Shown one piece after another: positions 28,611 to 36,615 of a stretch of DNA of 64,000 bases; within the stretch, counting starts at the first letter, position 1; the number at the start of each line of letters is the position of its first letter. The notes under the pieces are model-generated. The model saw only the letters and a list, made by a program, of their open reading frames with translations. It did not search any database and was not told the origin of the DNA. Source of the DNA: Pseudomonas syringae (GTDB lineage: Bacteria > Pseudomonadota > Gammaproteobacteria > Pseudomonadales > Pseudomonadaceae). The DNA is taken from assembly GCF_000737245.1 (NCBI RefSeq), contig NZ_JPQU01000016.1, positions 62,001-126,000 on the forward strand, read 5' to 3'. Position numbers and translations under genes: made by a program.

Positions 28611-28683
28611 TGCGGGCTCCTCGAAAAAGCGCGGAGTCTAACAGTTTGGAGGCCGAGCCGGAGGATGCTGTGGTTTCATATCC

Positions 28684-28773
28684 CTGTGGGAGCGAGCTTG
28701 CTCGCGAAGAACGATGACGCGGTTTGCCTGATGCACCGCGTTACCCAACTCGCGAGCAAGCTCGCTCCCACAG
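28684..28773. repeat. REP hairpin pair
   Basis: CTGTGGGAGCGAGCTTGCTC faces GAGCAAGCTCGCTCCCACAG just upstream of rsmC and behind the dehydrogenase gene. Confidence 0.85.
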
Positions 28774-28794
28774 GGGGTGGGTGTTGCTACCGCC

Positions 28795-29760
28795 TCAACC
28801 CACCACCCGAATCGGCTTGCCCGCAAAGAACCCCAAGGCATTTTCCGTGACCTGGCTGACAATCCGTTGTCGGGCTTCCCGCGCGCCCCAGGCACTGTGC
28901 GGGGTAATGATCAGCCGCGGGATGTCCCCGGCCAGCAACGGATTGCCATCGCGGGGTGGTTCGACGGTCAGCACATCGGTAGCCGCGCCGCCCAGATGGC
29001 CATTACGCAGGGCATCGGCCAGCGCCTGTTCATTGATCAGCCCACCCCGGGCGGTGTTGATCACATAAGCGTGGGGCTTGAGCAAACCCAGTTCGTGGGC
29101 GCCGATCATGTCCCGAGTGTCGTCGTTCAGCGGGCAATGCAGGGTCAGGGAATCGATCTGGGGCAGCAGTTCTTCCAGCGGCATGCGATCAGGACGGGCA
29201 GGGCGACCGGGGATCTGCCCCAACAGCACGCGCATGCCGAAAGCCTCGGCCAGCTTCGCAACGGCGCCGCCCAGCTCACCATGGCCCAGCAGACCCAGGG
29301 TTTTGCCTTCCAGTTCGACGATAGGAAAGTCCAGCAGACAGAATTGTCTGGATTTCTGCCATTGGCCTTGTTGAACGGCATTCTGGTAGTCAGGCAAGCG
29401 CGTCGCCAGGGCCAGCAACAGCATCAACGTGTGCTGGGCAACTGAAGGCGTGCCATAACCCTGGCAATTACTGACCGTAACCCCGTGCTGGCGAGCAGCG
29501 ACCAGATCCACATTGTTAGTGCCAGTGGCGGTCACCAACACCAGCTTAAGCTCGGGACAGGCGGCGAACGTGGCGGCATCAATCATGACCTTGTTGCTGA
29601 TGGCCACTTGTGCACCTTGCAAGCGTTCGATCACCTGCTCCGCAGTGGTGCTGGCGTGCAAGATCAGCTCGCTGAAGCACTCACGCAGTGTGCTCAAGTC
29701 AAGATCACCCAGATCCAGAGAAGTGTGGTCGAGGAAAACTGCCTTACCGTGATTGCTCAT
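28795..29760 (-). CDS. D-2-hydroxyacid dehydrogenase (glycerate dehydrogenase-like)
   Basis: A 321-residue NAD-dependent enzyme. The nucleotide loop GLLGHGELGGAVA, the catalytic arginine in NTARGGLI, glutamate in TVEPPRDGN and histidine in ITPHSAWG are all present. It resembles hydroxypyruvate/glycerate dehydrogenases that interconvert hydroxypyruvate and glycerate. The ATG at 29760 gives the expected N-terminus; a longer frame lacks conservation. The neighbouring LysE exporter is divergent, so a shared promoter gap is likely. Confidence 0.87.
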   Translation of the reverse strand: MSNHGKAVFLDHTSLDLGDLDLSTLRECFSELILHASTTAEQVIERLQGAQVAISNKVMIDAATFAACPELKLVLVTATGTNNVDLVAARQHGVTVSNCQGYGTPSVAQHTLMLLLALATRLPDYQNAVQQGQWQKSRQFCLLDFPIVELEGKTLGLLGHGELGGAVAKLAEAFGMRVLLGQIPGRPARPDRMPLEELLPQIDSLTLHCPLNDDTRDMIGAHELGLLKPHAYVINTARGGLINEQALADALRNGHLGGAATDVLTVEPPRDGNPLLAGDIPRLIITPHSAWGAREARQRIVSQVTENALGFFAGKPIRVVG

Positions 29761-29847
29761 CAGCTGTACCTGTTCTTGGAGGTTTTGAAGGCTTAAGGTG
29801 GTCAGCCTAACAGAGCGAAACGCTTGCTTACATTTTTGGAGAACCCT

Positions 29848-30477
29848 ATGTACTGGGCAGAGTTTCTGACCGTTGCCTTGATCCATTTACTTGCGGTTGC
29901 CAGCCCAGGTCCTGATTTCGCTGTGGTGGTGCGCGAAAGCGTCGCCCATGGGCGCAGGGCGGGCACTTATACCGCCATGGGTGTAGGGACGGCGATTTTC
30001 CTGCATGTGGGTTACTCGTTGCTGGGGATCGGCCTGATCGTTTCTCAATCCATCGTGCTGTTCAACGCGCTCAAATGGGCTGCGGCGGCTTATCTGCTGT
30101 ACATCGGTTTCAAAGCCCTGCGCGCCAAGCCGGCCAGTGCCAGCGATGCTCCGGTCAATGTTGCGGTGGGCGAGCGGACCGCTCGTGGCGCGTTTACCAG
30201 CGGCTTTATCACCAATGGCCTGAACCCCAAGGCGACCCTGTTCTTTCTGTCGCTGTTCACCGTGGTCATCAACCCCCACACCCCGCTCTGGGTGCAGGCC
30301 GGTTATGGCGTTTATCTGGCCGTGGCGACCGGTATCTGGTTCTGCCTGGTGGCGCGTTTGTTCAGCCAGGAGCGCGTGCGTGCAGGTTTCGCGCGCATGG
30401 GTCACTGGTTCGACCGGGCCATGGGCGGAGTGCTGGTGGCATTGGGGTTGAAGCTGGCGTTTACCGAGGTGCATTGA
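29848..30477 (+). CDS. LysE/RhtB-family amino-acid exporter
   Basis: A 209-residue, six-helix membrane protein. The start TVALIHLLAVASPGPDFAVVVRE-like region holds the family's SPGPD motif, and GFITNGLNPKATLFFLSLF is the second signature. These exporters remove homoserine, threonine, lysine or related amino acids. The substrate here is unknown. The ATG at 29848 follows GGAGAA. It is divergent from the glycerate dehydrogenase-like gene. Confidence 0.9.
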   Translation: MYWAEFLTVALIHLLAVASPGPDFAVVVRESVAHGRRAGTYTAMGVGTAIFLHVGYSLLGIGLIVSQSIVLFNALKWAAAAYLLYIGFKALRAKPASASDAPVNVAVGERTARGAFTSGFITNGLNPKATLFFLSLFTVVINPHTPLWVQAGYGVYLAVATGIWFCLVARLFSQERVRAGFARMGHWFDRAMGGVLVALGLKLAFTEVH

Positions 30478-30504
30478 AGCCTTAGGATCTTGCTCGCAAT
30501 TTGT

Positions 30505-30596
30505 CGTGGGACCGGCTTTAGCCGGGAAGGGGTGGTATAAGCGCTGCATCTGTTGCGCCAGGAATGCAGTCTTCCCGGCTAAAGCCGGTCCCATGT
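30505..30596. repeat. REP hairpin pair
   Basis: CGTGGGACCGGCTTTAGCCG faces CGGCTAAAGCCGGTCCCATG. It lies between the LysE gene and the acyl-CoA synthetase gene. Confidence 0.8.
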
Positions 30597-30741
30597 CGGA
30601 AGTCCCACTCCCAAGATCCCAACCCTGATCCCTGCACCGCGCTCGGTCAGCAAATCATCCTTTCGGCTGATCTGGCTGGCGAGGTCCGCCTCTAAAGTCC
30701 ATATTTCAAGCCACGCCTGTGTACTTTGAAAAGGAACTCCT

Positions 30742-32418
30742 ATGTTGCAGACCCGCGTTATTCCGCCAGCCGATGGTGCCTATCAGTATCCACTTTTGAT
30801 CAAGCGGCTATTGATGTCCGGCAGCCGCTACGAAAAAACCCGGGAAATCGTCTACCGCGACATCATGCGCTACACCTATCCAGAGCTGGTCGAGCGCGTG
30901 TCCCGGCTGGCCAACGTGCTGACCGAAGCCGGGGTCAAGGCCGGGGATACGGTGGCGGTGATGGATTGGGACAGCCATCGCTATCTGGAATGCATGTTCG
31001 CCGTGCCGATGATTGGCGCGGTGATCCACACCGTCAATATTCGGCTGTCTCCCGAGCAGATCGTTTACACGATGAACCACGCGGAAGATAAATTCGTGCT
31101 GGTCAACAGTGAGTTCGTCGGCTTGTACCAGGCCATTGCCGGGCATCTCACCACCGTCGAAAAAACCTTGCTGCTAACGGATTTGCCGGAGAAAACCGCT
31201 GATCTGCCGAATCTGGTGGGCGAGTACGAATCCTTGCTGGCCCAGGCGAGCAGCGAATATGAGTTCGAAGAGTTCGACGAGAATTCGGTCGCAACCACTT
31301 TCTATACCACCGGCACTACGGGTAACCCCAAGGGCGTGTACTTCAGCCATCGACAGCTGGTGCTGCACACCATGGGCGTGGCGACCATTGTTGGCAGTGC
31401 CGAACGCTTGCTTGGCACCGATGATGTATACATGCCCATCACGCCGATGTTTCACGTCCATGCCTGGGGCATGCCTTACGCCGCAACCATGCTGGGGATC
31501 AAACAGGTATACCCAGGTCGTTATGATCCGGAAATGCTGGTGGCGTTGTGGCGTAAGGAGCAGGTGACCTTCTCCCATTGCGTGCCGACCATCATGCAGA
31601 TGGTGCTCAATTGCAAAAGCGCCCAGGACGTCGACTTCAGCGGCTGGAAGATCATCATTGGTGGCAGCTCCCTGACTCGCAGCCTGTACGAAGCCGCCAA
31701 GGCGCGCGGCATCGCATTGACCGGCGCTTATGGCATGTCCGAGACCGGCCCGCTGATTTCCGTAGCGCATATTAACGATCAATTGCGCGCCGGCACTGAA
31801 GATGAGCGCGTCACCTATCGCATCAAGGCGGGAGTGCCCGGGATTCTGGTGGATGCGGCGATTGTCGACGAAAACGGCAATTTTCTTCCCGCCGACGGTG
31901 AAACCATGGGCGAACTGGTGCTGCGCGCCCCCTGGCTGACCCAAGGTTATTACCGTGAGCCACAGAAGGGTGCCGAGCTCTGGGCGGGCGGCTGGCTGCA
32001 CACCGGGGATGTGGCGACGCTGGACAGCATGGGCGTGATTGATATTCGCGACCGTATCAAGGACGTGATCAAGACTGGTGGCGAATGGATCTCGTCCCTG
32101 GCGTTGGAAGATCTCTGCAGTCGGCATCCGGGCGTACGCGAAGTGGCAGTGGTGGGCATCGCCGACCCGCAATGGGGCGAGCGGCCATTTGCGCTGCTGG
32201 TGGTACGTGAAGGCCACAGCATCGACGCCAGAGCACTGAAAGAGCACCTCAAGCCATTTGTTGAGTTGGGGCATATCAACAAGTGGGCAATCCCCCATCA
32301 GATAGCCCTTGTTACTGAAATTCCCAAGACCAGTGTCGGCAAGCTCGACAAGAAACGCATGCGGCTGGATATCGTCGAGTGGCAGAGCGCGAATAGCGCT
32401 TTTCTTTCTACTCTTTGA
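30742..32418 (+). CDS. alkK: Medium/long-chain acyl-CoA synthetase, AlkK-like
   Basis: A 558-residue adenylate-forming enzyme that activates a free fatty acid with ATP and CoA. It has the phosphate loop TTFYTTGTTGNPKGVYF, the A5 motif GAYGMSETGP, GGWLHTGDVATLD and DVIKTGGEWISS near the end. The overall layout is that of AlkK-type medium-chain synthetases, which in P. putida lie beside DUF1302, DUF1329 and a LuxR-type gene just as here. The start follows AAGGA. I infer a role in taking up or using medium- to long-chain fatty acids; the chain length is not readable from sequence. Confidence 0.88.
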   Translation: MLQTRVIPPADGAYQYPLLIKRLLMSGSRYEKTREIVYRDIMRYTYPELVERVSRLANVLTEAGVKAGDTVAVMDWDSHRYLECMFAVPMIGAVIHTVNIRLSPEQIVYTMNHAEDKFVLVNSEFVGLYQAIAGHLTTVEKTLLLTDLPEKTADLPNLVGEYESLLAQASSEYEFEEFDENSVATTFYTTGTTGNPKGVYFSHRQLVLHTMGVATIVGSAERLLGTDDVYMPITPMFHVHAWGMPYAATMLGIKQVYPGRYDPEMLVALWRKEQVTFSHCVPTIMQMVLNCKSAQDVDFSGWKIIIGGSSLTRSLYEAAKARGIALTGAYGMSETGPLISVAHINDQLRAGTEDERVTYRIKAGVPGILVDAAIVDENGNFLPADGETMGELVLRAPWLTQGYYREPQKGAELWAGGWLHTGDVATLDSMGVIDIRDRIKDVIKTGGEWISSLALEDLCSRHPGVREVAVVGIADPQWGERPFALLVVREGHSIDARALKEHLKPFVELGHINKWAIPHQIALVTEIPKTSVGKLDKKRMRLDIVEWQSANSAFLSTL

Positions 32419-32826
32419 GTTTCCTTGGCAAGCCCATTTCCGCTTTGAAACGCGGTTTTCTGTGGGAGCGGTGCTTGCCCGCGATTTAGGCACTTCGGTC
32501 TAAAGTGAACCGCGTCCAGTCTTATCGTCGGAATGCCGCCCAGACCAAGCACCGCTCTCACGTTGGCCCCCGTTCCTCCAGAGACAACATTCCCACAATC
32601 CCCGTCCCAGACGGTTTCAGGCAACAAATCACACTTTAGAGGGATCATGCAGTGCATCCGGCTGGATATAGTCGGCATGGGCTGGGTAAAAACGAATGGG
32701 GATGCGCCTTCGTGTTGTAACCTTCTGGGTTACCCGATGAGCGTCCAGCGATTTTCGAGATAAAGCTCGCAGCGTTTTTAACCCATACCACTGCCAAAAC
32801 AATAAAAAACACATGGAGTAGCGTCG
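32419..32826. other. Gap with a REP-derived repeat and a possible operator
   Basis: It holds a REP-like arm (TGTGGGAGCGGTGCTTGCCC at 32461-) and the left copy of the 58-base repeat (32504-32561). A short palindrome, GTAACC-TTCTG-GGTTAC (32717-32733), lies 94 bases before the DUF1302 start and could be an operator. A ribosome binding site (GGAG) stands before the DUF1302 gene. I see no gene. Confidence 0.5.
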
Positions 32827-34764
32827 ATGACAACAGCAAACCAGTTCTGGCGCCGGGCGAAACTGCCCTTGGCCGTCAGTCTCGCTTCTACGCTCGCCGG
32901 TCCTGCGTTCGGCGTCAGTTTCAATATTGGCGAAATCGAAGGCAAGTTCGACTCGTCGCTCTCCGTTGGCGCCAGTTGGTCGACCGAAAAGGCCAACAAG
33001 AATCTGATCGGGTCCAACAACGGCGGGCATGGCCTGTCGCAAACGTCTGATGACGGGCACTTGAACTTCAAACGGGGTGAGACGTTTTCGAAGATCTTCA
33101 AGGGCATTCACGATCTGGAACTGAAGTACGGCGACACCGGCGTGTTCGTGCGGGGCAAGTACTGGTATGACTTTGAACTCAAGGACGAAGGGCGCGAATT
33201 CAAGGACATCAGCGATTCCAATCGCAAGGAAGGCGCCAAGTCTTCCGGCGGACAGATTCTCGACGCCTTCGTGTATCACAACTACAGCATTGGCGATGAG
33301 CCAGGCTCGGTACGTCTGGGTAAACAGGTCGTTAGCTGGGGTGAGAGTACCTTTATCCAGAACGGTATCAACAGCATCAACCCGGTGGACGTTTCAGCGT
33401 TCCGCCGTCCTGGCGCGGAAATCAAGGAAGGCCTGATTCCGGTCAACATGTTCTACCTGTCCCAAAGCCTCACTGAAAACCTCTCTGCTGAAGGTTTCTA
33501 CCAGTTGGAATGGGATCAGACCGTTACTGACAACTGCGGCACATTCTTCTCGCAACCTGACGTCATCTCCGACGGCTGCGATAACAACCTGGCGGTGCTG
33601 CGCAGTCGCAATGGCTTGAACAGTTCGCTCACTGCTGCGGGCCTGCCGGCAGGCGCTCGGACTGCGATTCTCAATTCGCTGACCCAACAGGGCGTTCGCT
33701 TCGGCAACCCGGACGAGGGCGCCATTGTGCGTCGTGGTCCTGACCGGGATGCGCGTGATGGCGGCCAGTTCGGTCTGGCAATGCACTACAACTTTGAGCC
33801 GCTGGACACCGAGTTCGGCGCGTACTTCATGAACTACCACAGCCGCGCCCCGATCTTCAGTGGTCGTGGCGGCCCGGCCAGCGCCTACAGCGCGGCAGGT
33901 TTAGTCGGTTCCCTGGCGCGGGCGGGTATTCCAGTGGCGACTGCCACGGCATTGGCGCCGACTTTGCTGCCTGTGGTGGTCGCCGGTAACTCCAGTTATT
34001 ACGTCGAATACCCGGAAGACATTCACCTGTACGGCCTGAGCTTCTCCACCACCTTGCCTACCGGCACCGCGTGGAGCGGCGAAATCAGCTACCGTCCGAA
34101 TGCGCCGGTGCAGGTCAATACCACCGACATTCTGTATTCCGGCATCACGCCGCTGAACCCTAACGTGTCGGTGCTGCAAGGCCAGCCGAATACCGACCAG
34201 CCGGGCTACCGCCGCAAAGAAATCACCCAGATGCAAACCACCTTCACTCAGTTCTTTGACCAGGTCATGGGTGCGGAGCGTCTGACCGTGGTCGGTGAAG
34301 TGGGCTGGACCCACGTGGGCGGTCTGGAAAACACGTCGAAAATCCGTTACGGCCGTGACCCGAGCTATGGCCCTGGTCCGCTGCCAGCCGGGCAGTGCGC
34401 AACCCTCAACGCAGGCACCCTGACCGGCGCTGCGCAAAACAACCTCACCCGCTACTGCGAAAATGACGGCTTCACCACCGCCAACTCCTGGGGTTACCGC
34501 GCCCGGGCAATCTGGGACTACAACAGCGTCTTCGCCGGCGTCAACCTGCGCCCTAGCGTGGCCTGGTCCCATGACGTCGAAGGTTACTCGCCTGGTCCTG
34601 GCGGCAACTTCGAGGAAGGTCGCAAGGCGGTCAGCCTGGGTCTGGATGCCGAGTATCAGAACACTTACACCGCGAGCCTTTCGTACACCAACTTCTTTGA
34701 TGGCAAGTACACCACTGTCGATGATCGCGACTTTGTTGCCCTCAGCTTTGGCATGAACTTCTAA
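32827..34764 (+). CDS. DUF1302 outer-membrane protein
   Basis: A 645-residue exported protein. The start KLPLAVSLASTLAGPAFG is a signal peptide (cleavage near residue 27). The body is rich in alternating beta-strand sequence such as VRLGKQVVSWGESTFIQNGI and it ends in FVALSFGMNF, a phenylalanine terminus typical of outer-membrane barrels. It matches the DUF1302 family, commonly paired with DUF1329 genes in clusters for hydrophobic compounds such as fatty acids, terpenes or steroids. A transport or surface-binding role is inferred. The DUF1329 gene follows after 23 bases. Confidence 0.9.
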   Translation: MTTANQFWRRAKLPLAVSLASTLAGPAFGVSFNIGEIEGKFDSSLSVGASWSTEKANKNLIGSNNGGHGLSQTSDDGHLNFKRGETFSKIFKGIHDLELKYGDTGVFVRGKYWYDFELKDEGREFKDISDSNRKEGAKSSGGQILDAFVYHNYSIGDEPGSVRLGKQVVSWGESTFIQNGINSINPVDVSAFRRPGAEIKEGLIPVNMFYLSQSLTENLSAEGFYQLEWDQTVTDNCGTFFSQPDVISDGCDNNLAVLRSRNGLNSSLTAAGLPAGARTAILNSLTQQGVRFGNPDEGAIVRRGPDRDARDGGQFGLAMHYNFEPLDTEFGAYFMNYHSRAPIFSGRGGPASAYSAAGLVGSLARAGIPVATATALAPTLLPVVVAGNSSYYVEYPEDIHLYGLSFSTTLPTGTAWSGEISYRPNAPVQVNTTDILYSGITPLNPNVSVLQGQPNTDQPGYRRKEITQMQTTFTQFFDQVMGAERLTVVGEVGWTHVGGLENTSKIRYGRDPSYGPGPLPAGQCATLNAGTLTGAAQNNLTRYCENDGFTTANSWGYRARAIWDYNSVFAGVNLRPSVAWSHDVEGYSPGPGGNFEEGRKAVSLGLDAEYQNTYTASLSYTNFFDGKYTTVDDRDFVALSFGMNF

Positions 34765-34787
34765 GAACACGGTTTTCCAGGACGACT

Positions 34788-36158
34788 ATGAAAATGAAAA
34801 TAACAAAAGGTCTGTTGCAGGTCGGTGTGTTGAGTCTGTCGTTGTTGGCGACCGGCGTCATGGCCGCAGTGTCTGAATCGGAAGCAGCAAAGCTGGGTAC
34901 CACATTGACACCCATGGGCGCGGAAAAGGCCGGTAACGCCGCCAATACCATTCCCGCCTGGAGCCCTATGCCGAAAAATGCGGGGGCGGTGGACAGTAAA
35001 GGCTTCCTGGCCAACCCGTATGCCAGCGAGAAACCGTTGTTCATCATCACGGCGGCCAACGTTGAGCAGTACAAGGCCAATCTGGCCCCTGGCCAATACG
35101 CGATGTTCAAGCGTTACCCGGAAAGCTTCAAGATGCCGGTCTATCCCTCACACCGTGGCGCCACTGTGCCCGATGATGTGTATGCCGCGATCAAGAGAAA
35201 TGCCACCGGCACCAAGCTGGCGGCTGGCGGCAATGGACTGGAGAACTTCGAAACTGCCGTGCCGTTCCCGATTCCCCAAAACGGCAATGAGGTGATCTGG
35301 AACCACATCACCCGCTATCGCGGTGGCAGCGTGACCCGTCTGGTGACCCAGGCGACCCCGCAGCCAAACGGCTCTTACAGTCTGGTGTATTTCCGCGATC
35401 AGTTCGTGTTTCGCGACAAGATGAAAGATTTCGACCCGAAAAATCCCGGCAACGTGCTGTTCTATTTCAAGCAGGAAGTGACTGCTCCGGCGCGTCTGGC
35501 CGGTGGCGTGCTGCTGGTTCATGAAACCCTCGATCAGGTGAAGGAGCCGCGGTCTGCCTGGGTTTACAACGCTGGACAACGCCGGGTCCGTCGCGCTCCG
35601 CAAGTGTCCTATGACGGGCCGGGTACGGCGGCGGACGGTCTGCGCACCTCCGACAATCTGGACATGTACAACGGCGCACCGGATCGTTATGACTGGAAGC
35701 TCATCGGCAAACAGGAGCTTTACATCGCGTCCAACAGCCACAAGCTGGACGATCCCAAGCTGAAATACGCCGACATCATCAAGGCCGGCCATATCAATCA
35801 GGATCTGGCCCGTTACGAGCTGCGTCGCGTCTGGCACGTCACCGCCACGCTGAAGGAAGGTCAGCGCCACATCTATGCCAAACGCGATTTCTTCATCGAC
35901 GAAGACACCTGGCAGGCTGCGGTGATCGACCACTACGACGGTCGCGGCCAACTGTGGCGCGTCGCCGAGGCTCATGCCGAGAACTACTACGACAAACAGG
36001 TTCCGTGGTACGCCCTGGAAGCCCTGTACGACCTGCAGTCGGGACGCTATCTGGCACTGGGCATGAAGAACGAAGAGAAGAGTGCTTACGACTTCGGCTT
36101 CACTGCAACTACCAGCGAATTCACGCCTAACGCACTGCGCCAGGAGGGGGTTCGGTAA
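34788..36158 (+). CDS. DUF1329 exported protein
   Basis: A 456-residue protein with a signal peptide ending near VMAAV (residues 22-27) and no lipobox. The body carries LTPMGAEKAGNAANTIPAWS, YKANLAPGQYAMFKRYPE and a repeated RRVRRAPQVSYDGPGTAADG stretch, all typical of DUF1329. It probably sits in the periplasm or at the outer membrane and works with the DUF1302 protein. No enzyme motif is visible, so its exact role is unknown. Confidence 0.9.
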   Translation: MKMKITKGLLQVGVLSLSLLATGVMAAVSESEAAKLGTTLTPMGAEKAGNAANTIPAWSPMPKNAGAVDSKGFLANPYASEKPLFIITAANVEQYKANLAPGQYAMFKRYPESFKMPVYPSHRGATVPDDVYAAIKRNATGTKLAAGGNGLENFETAVPFPIPQNGNEVIWNHITRYRGGSVTRLVTQATPQPNGSYSLVYFRDQFVFRDKMKDFDPKNPGNVLFYFKQEVTAPARLAGGVLLVHETLDQVKEPRSAWVYNAGQRRVRRAPQVSYDGPGTAADGLRTSDNLDMYNGAPDRYDWKLIGKQELYIASNSHKLDDPKLKYADIIKAGHINQDLARYELRRVWHVTATLKEGQRHIYAKRDFFIDEDTWQAAVIDHYDGRGQLWRVAEAHAENYYDKQVPWYALEALYDLQSGRYLALGMKNEEKSAYDFGFTATTSEFTPNALRQEGVR

Positions 36159-36615
36159 GTTTGTAGGAGATCAAAAACCTGTGGGAGCGGTGCTTGTTCT
36201 GGGCGGCATTCCGACGATAAGGCTGGACGCGGTTCACTTCAGATCGCGGTGTCCTTATCGGGGCAAGCACCCACAAGAGTGATCTCAATAGTGGCGCGAC
36301 GACGTGGGACCGGCTTTAGCCGGGAAGAGGCCAGTACATCCATCCGATATTTATCGTCTGAAATGCCGCCTTCCCGGCTAAAGCCGGTCCCACGTCAGAT
36401 CCGCTTGCGAGCAAACATAGAATCTCCCACAGATGATTACCAACCCTGTCACCCGAAGCCCCTTCACGGGGGCTTTTTTATGGCCGCGTATTCGGTTCGA
36501 TGATTGTAGGGAAATTGTTACAGTCTTTTCCGTACCAGCCTTCAAAAGAGCTCAGTTAGCGTCTAGTCTCCGGTGCATCCGCCAAGCCGATAAGACTTAA
36601 ACAACAGAGCCGGCC
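36159..36615. other. Gap with two REP elements and a terminator
   Basis: It holds the right copy of the 58-base inverted repeat (36181-36238) within a REP remnant, a complete REP pair (36302-36395, TGGGACCGGCTTTAGCCGGG type) and a terminator stem AGCCCC-TTCACG-GGGGCT followed by TTTTTT (36457-36479). The regulator gene start lies 137 bases further on. Confidence 0.7.

Noticed and set aside
31174..32493. A 439-codon open frame on the minus strand across the acyl-CoA synthetase gene
   Set aside because: It is fully antisense to alkK, whose motifs are unmistakable. Long antisense frames are common in GC-rich genes because of codon bias; no family or start signal supports it.
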